42,306 bases of DNA, from NCBI GenBank assembly GCA_963579025.1, contig CAUZFZ010000090.1, positions 1 through 42,306 on the forward strand, written 5' to 3'. The notes below the pieces were generated by a model. The model made no database searches, was not told the origin of the DNA, and saw nothing but the letters and a program-made list of their open reading frames with translations. How positions within the stretch are numbered: position 1 is the first letter of the stretch; each line of letters opens with the position of its first letter. A program made the translations under genes and the position numbers. Of the stretch, positions 32,941-41,807 are shown in pieces. This stretch comes from CAUZFZ01 sp963579025. GTDB taxonomy: Bacteria > Planctomycetota > Planctomycetia > Planctomycetales > Planctomycetaceae.

Positions 32941-34461
32941 TCAGCGCGTCCAGGCAAGCCACTTGCGGAACATTGATGCGACAAACGGTGTGAGCCGCGT
33001 GCGGTTGTACTGATCGCCCAGTTTTCGGATCGCGTCGGCCTGTGTTGGATACGGATGAATGGTGCTGCCGATGCCCTGCAGTCCCACTCCGTTTTTCATC
33101 GCTACAGTGATTTCCGAGATCATGTCGCCGGCGTTGTTCGCGACGATCGTGGCGCCCACAATTCGATCGCTTCCGCGTTTCAGATGGACCTTCACAAAGC
33201 CTGTGGTGTCACCTTCCAGAATTGACCGATCGACGTCGGCAAACTCCTGCACGAACGTCGTGATGTCGATCTCCTGTTCGCTCGCTTCCTTCTCGTACAG
33301 GCCGACGTGAGCGATTTCCGGAGTCGTGTAGGTGCTCCACGGTATCGTCAACGCACTGGCTTTGGATCGGCCTTTGAAGAGTGTGTTTCCAATGACGATG
33401 CGGGCCATGAAGTCGGCCGCGTGTGTGAACTTGTACTTTGAGCACACGTCACCGGCCGCGTAGATGTTGGGATTCGTCGTCTGCAGACGGTCGTTGACTC
33501 GCACGCCGATCTTTGGGTCGAAGTCGACACCGACGGTTTCGAGCCCGAGGTCCTGCACATTGGGTGCTCGGCCCACTGAAACGAGTAACTGGTCAACGGC
33601 TTCGTCGTATTGCCGGCCGTGAGAATCCACCGCCAGATGCACCTTGTCACCTTCCTGGCGTAATTGCAGATTCCGACCGCAGCACAGCAGTTTCACGCCA
33701 TCACGTTCGAGCGATGCCTTCACGATGTCCGCGGCAGCGGGATCTTCGCGGGGCAGAATTCCATGCTCGGATTCCACCAGAAAGACATCCGACCCAAACA
33801 GCGCGAACGATTGAGCCATCTCGCATCCGATCGGCCCGGCTCCGATCACACCCAGTCGCTGTGGCAGTTCGGTCAGCGAAAACAGAGATTCATTAGTGAG
33901 ATAAGGGACCTGGTCGAGACCCGGAATCGGCGGTGCCGATGCCCGTGCTCCCGTGGCGATGACGGCCCGTCGGAATGGCAACGTCTGACCGTCCACTTCG
34001 ACTGTGTTGGAACCAGTGAAGCGAGCCTGTCCCTGATACACGTCGACTCCCAGGCCGCGAATGCGTTCCGCCGAGTCGTTGGGAGCGATCTCCGACCGCA
34101 ACCGTCTCATCCGCTCCATGACGGCAGCGAAGTTGACCTGGACTCCGGTCGGCACTTCCACGCCGAATTCATCGGCATAGCGGATCGCTCGTGCGACTCG
34201 CGCGGCGCTGATCAGTGCTTTCGACGGAACGCAGCCGACGTTCAAACAGTCACCACCCAGCAGTTCACGCTCGATCAGCGCGACCTTCGCTCCCACCCCG
34301 GCTGCTCCAAGTGCCGTGACCAGACCGGCGGCTCCGGCACCGATCACGACCAGATTGTACCGCCCGGATGGAGTGGGGTTCGTCCAGTCGCGCGGCTTCA
34401 CGTGCGACTCGAGCACGAGGTTGTATTCGTCCTGAGGCTGTAGCTGAATCAGTGTGCTCAT
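32941..34461 (-). CDS. FAD-dependent pyridine nucleotide-disulfide oxidoreductase
   Basis: A 506-residue flavoprotein of the mercuric reductase / dihydrolipoamide dehydrogenase type. A short N-terminal extension precedes the FAD site (YNLVVIGAGAAGLVTALGAA). The redox pair is C72-C77 in GGDCLNVGCVPSKAL. The NAD(P)H site is RLGVIGAGPIGCEMAQ, then GDVCSKYKFTHAADF for the second FAD contact. The C-terminal interface has HPYPTQADAIRK, where the usual His-Glu pair is HPYPTQAD, as in the membrane-linked mercuric-reductase-like subgroup. There is no HMA domain or C-terminal Cys pair, so mercury reduction is unlikely. The frame opens at 34581, but ATG 34461 fits better. Confidence 0.9.
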   Translation of the reverse strand: MSTLIQLQPQDEYNLVLESHVKPRDWTNPTPSGRYNLVVIGAGAAGLVTALGAAGVGAKVALIERELLGGDCLNVGCVPSKALISAARVARAIRYADEFGVEVPTGVQVNFAAVMERMRRLRSEIAPNDSAERIRGLGVDVYQGQARFTGSNTVEVDGQTLPFRRAVIATGARASAPPIPGLDQVPYLTNESLFSLTELPQRLGVIGAGPIGCEMAQSFALFGSDVFLVESEHGILPREDPAAADIVKASLERDGVKLLCCGRNLQLRQEGDKVHLAVDSHGRQYDEAVDQLLVSVGRAPNVQDLGLETVGVDFDPKIGVRVNDRLQTTNPNIYAAGDVCSKYKFTHAADFMARIVIGNTLFKGRSKASALTIPWSTYTTPEIAHVGLYEKEASEQEIDITTFVQEFADVDRSILEGDTTGFVKVHLKRGSDRIVGATIVANNAGDMISEITVAMKNGVGLQGIGSTIHPYPTQADAIRKLGDQYNRTRLTPFVASMFRKWLAWTR

Positions 34462-34581
34462 CGAACGCTGATCTTTCGGTGTCGACTGTTTGTGAAGGCG
34501 GCCTCGCAACGCAACGGTGCCATTGCAGCCGGTGAATTGTGCCGGCCAAACGCAATGGCGGCTGTAACACAGCTCACTCAA

Positions 34582-34903
34582 TGGAGCGGATCGAAGTACT
34601 GCGACGGCGACGTCTTGCGTCAGTACATGATCGGAGTGCCCGTGCCAGAGTCAACCGGCGGCGGGAGTTTTGAAATTGCACTGTCTATGGACTGCGGTGA
34701 TGCATCACCGCTTTCCATGCGGTGGCGCAGCCACTTTCCATTTCTCAATGGGCAAAACCGCGCTGGCAAGTGAGGCAAGCCAAAAAGAAAGCGGCTCCGC
34801 CACAATGGAGTGCGACGATGCATCGTCGCACTCCAGGAGCATGTCCGGCAGCGCCCATCGAAATTTGTGGAGACGAAGTTCCACCGGACGGTCGCCGATC
34901 AAC
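34582..34903. other. Gene-free stretch made of repeats
   Basis: No convincing gene. The centre (34688-34835) is the composite inverted repeat described separately; the flanks have short open frames that lie mostly inside it. Confidence 0.5.
34688..34835. repeat. Composite inverted repeat, about 148 bases
   Basis: The two ends, each about 50 bases, match as imperfect reverse complements. Each carries its own inner palindrome around GATGCATC: left near 34691-34711 (GCGGTGATGCATCACCGC) and right near 34807-34834 (TGCGACGATGCATCGTCGCA). This resembles a MITE or paired REP element with no coding content. Confidence 0.7.
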
Positions 34904-35737
34904 TCAGGAGTCGGCCGATCGTTCGAGCGTTAATCCTGCGCCGCCCGTACGAAGGCTCAATCGCAGCGTCCCCGTCGGATTCCAGACGTTGTAGAGACGC
35001 GTTGCAAAACAGTACTTGCCGCCGTCTGCAAACCCGATGCGATCGGCTCGCCGAAAGCCTCGAAAGCTCTTCTGATCCGGCGCGAGCACAGTAAGAGCGA
35101 ATGACGAACGACTCATCACGGTTGACTCGCCAGGTTTGAGCGTGCGAACGATGCGCCGACCTGAATCGCGAAACTCACTGTGAACTGCCTCTTTCCACGA
35201 CCGTCGCTGTAGAGAACCGTAGGTGTCATAGGGAGTCACCGAATGGGCTGAAGGCGTCAATTCACCCAGATCACTGTCCGGCCTCGGGTCATATGAGAAG
35301 CTCAGCGACTCACTCGATACGTTACGAATCAGGACCTCGGCTTCGACCTTGTCGCCATCATTCCATCGCCAGCCACTCGGGTTGTTGAAATTGCCAGGTT
35401 GCTGAAGCGGTCGCGAATATCTCAGGCCGCTTTGCAGCCCCAGGATTGTCGGACCCCTGGCAACATTGAACGAGTCACTGGCTTCCCGGATCGAGACAGT
35501 CGCGACCGGACGAACCTGGCCCTGGCCTGTGGTCAGCTCGAACGTTAGTGGAAGGTCATTTGGAATCGCGCGCCAACCGGGACCACGGACCATTGTCAGT
35601 TTGCGAACATCATCGTCCTCGCCGAATCGGAACAGGTAACTGGATTCAATCGTGTACTGCCCGGCTGTCAGCCCGAATGTATCGAATTGAAATTCGGTCT
35701 TCGGAACCACCGCTTCGACGCCGGGTGCAAGTTCCAC
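34904..35737 (-). CDS. Beta-rich protein, probably 5'-truncated
   Basis: A 277-residue frame from GTG 35737. Beta-sandwich-like text is seen (VATVSIREASDSFNV, VEAEVLIRNVSSESLSFSYD, RTLKPGESTVMSRSSFALTV), with DKSFRG-type and FATRLYNVWNPTGTLRL segments near the end. Coding-looking sequence continues upstream in the same frame (NRDGQFSLKLRLQLPKPGAC) to a TAA at 35830-35828, with no usable start codon. The true 5' end is therefore probably lost, or translation starts at the internal GTG. There is no signal peptide. I do not recognise the family; similar domains occur as extracytoplasmic tails of larger planctomycete proteins. Confidence 0.55.
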   Translation of the reverse strand: MELAPGVEAVVPKTEFQFDTFGLTAGQYTIESSYLFRFGEDDDVRKLTMVRGPGWRAIPNDLPLTFELTTGQGQVRPVATVSIREASDSFNVARGPTILGLQSGLRYSRPLQQPGNFNNPSGWRWNDGDKVEAEVLIRNVSSESLSFSYDPRPDSDLGELTPSAHSVTPYDTYGSLQRRSWKEAVHSEFRDSGRRIVRTLKPGESTVMSRSSFALTVLAPDQKSFRGFRRADRIGFADGGKYCFATRLYNVWNPTGTLRLSLRTGGAGLTLERSADS

Positions 35738-35798
35738 TTTGAAATACTCATGGCATGCTCCCGGTTTGGGTAACTGGAGTCTCAGTTTCAGACTAAAT

Positions 35799-35884
35799 TG
35801 ACCGTCACGGTTTGCGACGTGTACGTATTATCCGTAGCCTGAAGCGAACTGATTCTACGTCCACACCGCAAACCGTGACGGTCA
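35799..35884. repeat. 18-base inverted repeat in the divergent region
   Basis: The core CGCAAACCGTGACGGTCA is present on the plus strand at about 35867-35884 and as its reverse complement at 35799-35816, with weaker matching beyond. Each core holds ACCGT-N-ACGGT, a short dyad. The left copy lies inside the truncated gene's open frame (ANRDGQ), and the right copy would read the same residues. So this is an inverted partial duplication, or two operator-like sites. Confidence 0.6.
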
Positions 35885-35956
35885 GTGTAAACGAAACCCT
35901 GGCATTCGTTATCGCATAGAGGACCACGACGGGCGCGGAGGATAGGATCACGCTAT

Positions 35957-35993
35957 CCGCCGAACCGGATCTTGAATCGGCGGGCGTCTTTTT
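35957..35993 (+). terminator. Terminator-like hairpin in the leader of the CHAT gene
   Basis: CCGCCGA (35957-35963) pairs with TCGGCGG (35977-35983) around a 13-base loop, followed by a short TCTTTTT run ending at about 35993. It is only 15 bases before the ATG at 36008. A second GGCGG at 35996-36000 could compete for the same left arm. It could attenuate transcription or hide the ribosome site; a minor hairpin (GGATAG/CTATCC) lies just before it. Confidence 0.4.
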
Positions 35994-36007
35994 CAGGCGG
36001 TCTGTCC

Positions 36008-39000
36008 ATGCGATACCGATGCCGTCCCATAGCCTTGCTGGCTGCCTTGTGCTTCAACACTTTCGTGTTGTGTGTGGTTGCCGTCGGGGATGACTCCCCG
36101 GAAACTGGCAAGTACCAGCAGGCGCTCACAGACCTCAAAGCAATCAGCGGCTCAGACAGCAGCGCTGCAGAGAAAGCGGAACGCCAGCAACAGGTCTTTG
36201 CAGCCGCGCTACCTGGAGTCCGCAGTCGGGTTGATGCAGCGATCCAGGCCGGGAAGCTGACCGAAGCGCTGGCATGGTCCGAACGATGTGTCACGCTTGC
36301 AAAAGCCGCATTGCCCGCCGGCCAACTCCAACGCAGTGAACTCGTTCTGCTGCGAGCCCAACTGAAGTTCTACGAATTCGGAGCCGCACCAAAACCAGAC
36401 GCGGCCGCGACGGTGACCGTGCTTGAAGACGCAGCAACCGAAGCGACCACCGGCGGGCATGTTGGTCATCTGCTTGAGGCTTTGAATCGCATCGCGCTGA
36501 TTCAATCGCAAGCGGGTGGCAAAGAGTTGTCCGGTTTCGCTCGACTGCTGAACGTTGCCGAGCAGACAGAGAAGACCGCGCCAGCGGTTCATTCCGCGGC
36601 GATTCAGTTTGCCTGGCTCAAGCTCTGGTTGCCGTCGTATCTCTCCGCGGCGTCGGGCCAATCCAATGAGTCGCCCGACGACGCCGCAAAGGGACTTGAA
36701 CAGCAACTTGCCACCATTCGTGACCGACTCGTCGCGGCAAAAGCCCCGAAGTCTCTCACGCATAGCGGTGATTTGTTTCTCGCGCGGCTGCATGTCGAAT
36801 CGCTCAATCTCGACGCCGCACAGAAACAACTTGATCAACTGGCAGAGCAGATTGACTTTCAGCGCATGCCGGCGTTCTGGCAGGTGCAGCACCGCATCGT
36901 GAAAGGTCGCCGTGCATCCAACCTGGCCCTGTTCTCCGAGGCCCGGTCCGAGTTTGAGGCGGCTCTGCAAACGGCGAAGACCGCCGCCATCCCAGATCTC
37001 CAGGCTGTGGTGCAGATCAATCTGGGGGCGCTGCTGCTGCGGCAGGGCGACTACTCACTCGCCGAAGAATTTCTTCGAGACGCGGCGGACGCTTATGAGG
37101 ACATCCCTGCTCTGCAGAATGACCCGCAACGCCCGATCGTCATGGTCAACCTCGCCAAAACCTACGAAGCCGACGGCCGATTCTCAAAAGCCGTCAGTCT
37201 TTACAAAGACGCCATTGAACTGACGGAATCCGCCGCAAATCCGAGTCCTTCAACGCTGGCTCTATGCCGGAACAATTTCGCGGCGTGTGAGTACCTGGCC
37301 GGCAACTTCGATTCCGCACACGAACTCTTCACACAGGTCGAACCGACGCTGGTCGGAATCTTCGGAGCCGAACATCTGAGGATTGCTGAGCTGAAATCGA
37401 ACTTTGCCTGGCTGAAACTCGAATCCGGCGACACGCACACCGCGCGGAAACTGTTTCACGAATCTCTCGACCTCGCTCGTAACACCGTCGGCGACACGCA
37501 CCCGCGGACTGCTGAGATCATGTCCTATGCGGCCCGCGCCGATGTTCTCCTTGGCGATAATGAAATCGCGGCCGATCAGCTTCGCACGGCACTCGTTCTG
37601 CGAGAACAGCATCTCAGCCGTACCCTTCGATCGGCTCTTTCGGAGCGCGATCGTCTGGCGATCATTCAGGAACTGCGAGTTCACCCGGAATCGTCCGCAT
37701 GGCCGGGTGTCTTTGACACATGGATCGATCTTGCTCCGGCGTTGAACATACCGATCGAAGAGCAGTACCGCGGAGTTCTCGCCTGGAAGGGAGCACTCGA
37801 TCGACACGACTTTAAAGCCACGAGAGCGGGCGAGGCTCCAACCGCTGAAATGCAGCAGCGGGAAGCGGTGCTCAACGAACTTCGTACCATCTACTACGCC
37901 GGTGCAGGGCGTTTGAGCCGGCGAGAGCGCCGCGAACGCATCGAGAAACTCGAGGCGCAGGCGAATCAGTTGGAACGCCAGATCGCCCAGTCCAGTGGGG
38001 TTGCCGTTCGAGAACCGGTCACACTGGAACGGCTTCGCACGTCGTTGCCGCCGCGCACGGCGTTCCTGGATGTCATTCAGATTCGCCAGTACACACGACG
38101 CGCCGCGGGCGAAGAAGTTGCCGAGCGGCGATCCAGTCCGGGTTTTCTCGTTCGCGGCGACGCACCAGTCGCACGCATTGAATTCGGCGACGTCAAGACA
38201 CTGAATAAAGCGGCTCAGGAATTCTTCGCCGTGCTGTCCTCGGGTGGCCTCGATTACGAGACGTCTGGCCGTGTACTGGCCGAGAAGATTCGCGTGCCTC
38301 TCGAACCGCTTCTGGAAGACATCGACTGCCTCATAATCTGCGGCGACGGCCTGCTGCACCTGTTGCCACTTGGAGCCCTGCCCGACCGAGAGCCTGACAG
38401 TTTCTGGATTGATCGAATGGCATTTGTTTCCGTCGGCAGCGCCCACGCTTTTGTGGAAACAATTGCACACAAGCCAGCGGTCGCACATCCGGCGGGACTG
38501 GTGATCGGCGGACTCGACTACGGAACACCGGCTGAAGGGAGCGGCAAATGGACTCCGCTTCCGGGGACTTTGCGTGAGGCCCGGCGCATTACGGATTTGT
38601 TGAAGCCGTCCATACCGGACTGTCTGCTGCTGACAGCGACAGCACCGACAGAGGCCGTCGTCCGTCAGAAGCTGCAGTCCAGTCAGTTTGTGCATCTGGC
38701 GACTCACGGGTTCTTTGGTGGCCGCGCTGACCGGCAGACAGACGGCTTCGAAGTGCTCGACATTTCCCAGGAAATGGATTCCGCGATCGCGTTGGCCGGA
38801 GCCAACATTCCCACGGAAACGGAAGACGCACTGCTGACGGCGGCTGAACTGCGGCAACTCGACCTGCGACACGTCCGCCTGATGGTCCTGTCAGCGTGTC
38901 AGACAGGACTGGGGCATATCCGCGCCGGCCAGGGACTGGTTGGGTTGCTCGGAGCTCTATCGCGTTCGGGTGTGCGGTCAACGATCAGTTCGCTGTGGGA

Positions 39001-39217
39001 AGTCAACGACGAAGCCACGGCTAACCTGATGACCGAGTTTTACACGCATATGCAACGTGACCGCAGCCATGTCGACCTCGCCCAGTCACTTCGCTTTGCT
39101 CAACTGAAACTGCGTTCTGGTGAGATCCGACCGTCCAGCGGAGGCACATTCAAACACCCAAGATTCTGGGCTGCATTCTTCCTCAGCGGCGTGCCACAAA
39201 TGTCACTTAAGCAATAG
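36008..39217 (+). CDS. Exported TPR protein with CHAT (caspase-like) peptidase domain
   Basis: A 1069-residue protein. The signal peptide MRYRCRPIALLAALCF is followed by a helical repeat region; clear TPR units (AVVQINLGALLLRQGDYSLA, VMVNLAKTYEADGRFSKAVS, LCRNNFAACEYLAGNFDSAH) lie at about 340-530. The CHAT domain is C-terminal (about 780-1069). Its catalytic pair is intact: H900 in HLATHGFF and C964 in LSACQTG, so protease activity is likely. Its exported location is unusual for a caspase-like protein. The frame opens at a TTG 35972, but ATG 36008 has AGGCGG upstream and starts the signal peptide. No obvious substrate or partner gene is adjacent. Confidence 0.9.
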   Translation: MRYRCRPIALLAALCFNTFVLCVVAVGDDSPETGKYQQALTDLKAISGSDSSAAEKAERQQQVFAAALPGVRSRVDAAIQAGKLTEALAWSERCVTLAKAALPAGQLQRSELVLLRAQLKFYEFGAAPKPDAAATVTVLEDAATEATTGGHVGHLLEALNRIALIQSQAGGKELSGFARLLNVAEQTEKTAPAVHSAAIQFAWLKLWLPSYLSAASGQSNESPDDAAKGLEQQLATIRDRLVAAKAPKSLTHSGDLFLARLHVESLNLDAAQKQLDQLAEQIDFQRMPAFWQVQHRIVKGRRASNLALFSEARSEFEAALQTAKTAAIPDLQAVVQINLGALLLRQGDYSLAEEFLRDAADAYEDIPALQNDPQRPIVMVNLAKTYEADGRFSKAVSLYKDAIELTESAANPSPSTLALCRNNFAACEYLAGNFDSAHELFTQVEPTLVGIFGAEHLRIAELKSNFAWLKLESGDTHTARKLFHESLDLARNTVGDTHPRTAEIMSYAARADVLLGDNEIAADQLRTALVLREQHLSRTLRSALSERDRLAIIQELRVHPESSAWPGVFDTWIDLAPALNIPIEEQYRGVLAWKGALDRHDFKATRAGEAPTAEMQQREAVLNELRTIYYAGAGRLSRRERRERIEKLEAQANQLERQIAQSSGVAVREPVTLERLRTSLPPRTAFLDVIQIRQYTRRAAGEEVAERRSSPGFLVRGDAPVARIEFGDVKTLNKAAQEFFAVLSSGGLDYETSGRVLAEKIRVPLEPLLEDIDCLIICGDGLLHLLPLGALPDREPDSFWIDRMAFVSVGSAHAFVETIAHKPAVAHPAGLVIGGLDYGTPAEGSGKWTPLPGTLREARRITDLLKPSIPDCLLLTATAPTEAVVRQKLQSSQFVHLATHGFFGGRADRQTDGFEVLDISQEMDSAIALAGANIPTETEDALLTAAELRQLDLRHVRLMVLSACQTGLGHIRAGQGLVGLLGALSRSGVRSTISSLWEVNDEATANLMTEFYTHMQRDRSHVDLAQSLRFAQLKLRSGEIRPSSGGTFKHPRFWAAFFLSGVPQMSLKQ

Positions 39218-39323
39218 TTGCCTGCTCAGGAATCACGACGTTGAGCTCTTTTCGCTATCGATGATCAGGCGTGCAAAGCGGCCAGAATTCTGGCGCAGGA
39301 CGTGGTTGACGGCCAGACCGCAA

Positions 39324-39651
39324 CAAGCGCCGTGTTCGAGACGATCAGCGGTGACGCCGAGTTTTGCCGCGTGCGGGCTCTCGCCTACGTAGATCTGAAC
39401 CGGAACATCAACGGAAGGCTCGGCTCTGATTGGAAGCCGCGCGGCGGAGATCTTCGCAACGTAGCTTTGCAGCTCAGCCGCCGCCAACCGCGCCGGAGAT
39501 TCGCTGGTGATAATCTCAGCGTAAGCCTTTCCATCATCAACGAGAAACGGCCCTCGGCTTTCACCTGCGCGATGGAAAGACTCACTGCGCAGACGACAGT
39601 AAGTATTCGAAGCGGCCGACTCGCTGCGTTTGTGCGAGAAACCATCGTCAA
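39324..39651 (-). pseudogene. Truncated, frameshifted start of a DUF4838-type secreted protein, copy 1
   Basis: Minus-strand sequence from about 39651 encodes an export signal (LRILTVVCAVSLSIAQVKA), then, after one base is lost near EGRF, LVDDGKAYAEII continues in another frame to YVAKISAARLPIRAEPSVDV and GVTADRLEHGA (39329 or so). The residue order matches copy 2 at 41926-42251, about 90% identical in DNA by eye. After DRLEHGA it breaks into unrelated residues and stops at 39233. The rest of the protein is missing. Assignment to DUF4838 (glycan-related) is from memory of its N-terminal domain. Confidence 0.65.
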
Positions 39652-39676
39652 GTGTAAGGAGCGGAGCTTCGATCGG

Positions 39677-41071
39677 TCACGACGTGCGCTTGAGTTCCGG
39701 AATCGGATCGCCCTTCGAAAAGATCGGATTCCGGCGACCCGCGAATGATTGCAAGGCCAGCTGCACGTGGTCGAAGCCGAGGTGCTGAAAAATCGTCATC
39801 AGAAAATCGTACGGTGTCACGCGCCGCGAAATCGGGTCTTCGCCGTTTTTATCTGTCGCGCCGATTACCTGACCCGTTTGAATGCCGCCGCCGGAAAAGA
39901 GCATCGTGTTGGCTCGTGGCCAGTGATCTCGACCGGGCTGCACCGTGCCTTTGGCACCGCTGGCCACGCCTCCGCCGCTGCTGGCGACGTTACTGATTCG
40001 CGGCGTGCGGCCAAACTCCCCAGTCACCACGACCATGACTCGGCGGTCCAGCCCGCGGTCGTAGATGTCGTCGATCAATGCGGAAATCGCCTGGTCGTAA
40101 AACGGTGCCCGATGCCTGTTGGCGTCGAACACGTGGTGATTCACGGCATGGTCATCCCAGTTTGCGACACGACCACACAGCGGACCATCGAATTCGGTCG
40201 ACACGATGTCCACACCCGCTTCGACCAGCCGTCGAGCCATCAGACATTGCTGGCCCCAACTGTTGCGGCCGTATCGATCTCGGAGTTTGTCGGATTCCTC
40301 AGACACGTCGAACGCTTTGGCCGCCTCGGGGCTGGAGAGCAGTCGCAGAGCCTGCGCATCGAAACTGTCAAAGGCCCGCATCAGTCCCGTTTGATCAATG
40401 TCTCGCCGCATCAGGTCGATGGCCCGTCTGAGATCGCTCCGCTCGTTGAGGCGGCGTTTTGCTTCCAGATCAGACAATCCAAGATTGGGGACCGAAAACT
40501 TCGGCGCGGATGGGTCCCCGGTCACTTTGAATGGCTCGTAGGACGGCCCCAGATAAGCCGGTCCAGCAATCTGGAACGAGTCGTAGCGATCGACGGGGTT
40601 GATGGTGACGTAGTTGGGAAGCTGCCGGGACGGGTCGTGCCTCAGGTAGCTGGCGATGGACATCCAGTCCGGATACGTCGGCTTGGGCTTGTCGGCTGAA
40701 GCGGGATCACCACCGAGGACTCGCAGCGAACCAGCCGGATGTCCGCCTGCGTTATGAGCCACAGAACGCAGCAAAGCGAATCGGTCCGCACACTGCGACA
40801 TTTTCGGGTACAGCTCGGTGACTGAAATCCCAGGCACGTTCGAGTCGATCGGGCTGAACGGGCCCCGGTAATCCGATGCGGCATCCGGCTTCATATCGAA
40901 GGTGTCGAGATGACTTTGGCCGCCGCGCAACCAGACCAGAATAATCGCCGTGTCGGACTGCTGACTCGCCGCCGCCTCGGCCCGCGCCCGGAAAAGACCG
41001 GGCAGCGTGAGCCCGGTAAAGCCAGTCAACCCGGCCTGCAGCAGTTGTCGCCTTTGCAGATGATTGGCCAT
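39677..41071 (-). CDS. Tat-exported DUF1501 protein, second copy
   Basis: A 464-residue DUF1501 protein. Twin-arginine signal (HLQRRQLLQAGLTGFTGLTL, R7-R8), then AIILVWLRGGQSHLDTFDMK, NAGGHPAGSLRVLGG, DRYGRNSWGQQCLMARRLVE and VVVTGEFGRTPRISN followed by GRDHWPRANTMLFSGGG. Activity is unproven for this family. The frame opens at 41200; ATG 41071 has AGGAC 4 bases upstream and begins the Tat signal. It is only distantly similar to the one at 30253-31620. Unlike usual loci no PSD1 gene is adjacent; instead, truncated copies of one secreted-protein gene lie on each side in the same direction. Confidence 0.92.
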   Translation of the reverse strand: MANHLQRRQLLQAGLTGFTGLTLPGLFRARAEAAASQQSDTAIILVWLRGGQSHLDTFDMKPDAASDYRGPFSPIDSNVPGISVTELYPKMSQCADRFALLRSVAHNAGGHPAGSLRVLGGDPASADKPKPTYPDWMSIASYLRHDPSRQLPNYVTINPVDRYDSFQIAGPAYLGPSYEPFKVTGDPSAPKFSVPNLGLSDLEAKRRLNERSDLRRAIDLMRRDIDQTGLMRAFDSFDAQALRLLSSPEAAKAFDVSEESDKLRDRYGRNSWGQQCLMARRLVEAGVDIVSTEFDGPLCGRVANWDDHAVNHHVFDANRHRAPFYDQAISALIDDIYDRGLDRRVMVVVTGEFGRTPRISNVASSGGGVASGAKGTVQPGRDHWPRANTMLFSGGGIQTGQVIGATDKNGEDPISRRVTPYDFLMTIFQHLGFDHVQLALQSFAGRRNPIFSKGDPIPELKRTS

Positions 41072-41310
41072 CGAAGTCCTGGTGCGTTTCTGTATGGGGA
41101 ACGTCTGGATGACTGCCGACGAAACAGCACCGTACAGTCTGCCGCAATTCGTTCGCGGCAGGAAGTCCCGTTCCTGCCGGCGCTGACCCGTCATTGTCAT
41201 TTATACATAAGTCGAGAATTCACAGTCGGCCCAACGGGGCGGTCCTAACCTGTTTCGCCAGTGAGCAGGGCCGCCCCGATTTGGGCTTTGGTGTTTTACA
41301 TGTTTGAATT

Positions 41311-41329
41311 CCCAGGGCGTTGCCCTGGG
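41311..41329. repeat. Short perfect palindrome
   Basis: CCCAGGGC and GCCCTGGG pair perfectly around GTT. It is similar in style to the hairpin at 7403-7422 and probably belongs to the dispersed repeats of this genome. Confidence 0.65.
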
Positions 41330-41490
41330 CTGCCATAGGGTTGGGCCGTTGGGCCGAAGACACCTGACGGACTAATGTATGAACGACAGGCCCGGCCCTC
41401 AACAATTTCCCGCGATGCTTTTGACGCGAACGGGCCGGGAATCCATCCTCCAGAGATTCTTCCCGACCTGCTCTTTGATGGACGAGCCGC

Positions 41491-41622
41491 ATGCCTGCCT
41501 CACTGCACGATCACGTCGACGGAATTCGCAGTCAGTTCCCGGCCCTCGCTCGCCGGGCTGGTGACCATCCGGCGGCGGCCTCCTGTTCCTTCTTTAAACT
41601 CGGCCAACGCTCCGATCAGTGA
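41491..41622 (+). pseudogene. Likely fragment of a class-V aminotransferase gene start
   Basis: A 43-codon frame (MPASLHDHVDGIRSQFPALA, then RRAGDHPAA) resembles the N-terminus of cysteine-desulfurase-like class V aminotransferases, where a sequence such as IRSQFPALA precedes the first conserved site. The expected glycine-rich continuation is absent, and another frame carries weak similarity (SDDLVQS) for a few residues, so the gene has been broken. Evidence rests on one short match. Confidence 0.35.
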
Positions 41623-41807
41623 CGACCTGGTGCAATCGTATTGTGACCAGGAAAGTGACCGCAGGCATGCCGTTCCGCCGGAGTTTGAATCGGAGGTCAT
41701 TCAGCAAAACAACTCAGCAAATTCAGACGAAAGCGACGCGTGGACCCGAACGCCGTCAGGCACAGCACCATGGTCACGAGAAGTTTCACAGAAGCCTCCG
41801 TTTCCTT

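Larger units (their letters stand above)
41201..41807. other. Gene-poor stretch with a palindrome and gene debris
   Basis: Contains the palindrome at 41311-41329 and a likely class-V aminotransferase fragment from 41491. I see no intact gene; open frames on either strand lack starts and domains. Confidence 0.45.

Noticed and set aside
37262..38872. 536-residue minus-strand frame opposite the CHAT gene
   Set aside because: Antisense shadow of a well-supported gene; no recognisable domain or ribosome site.
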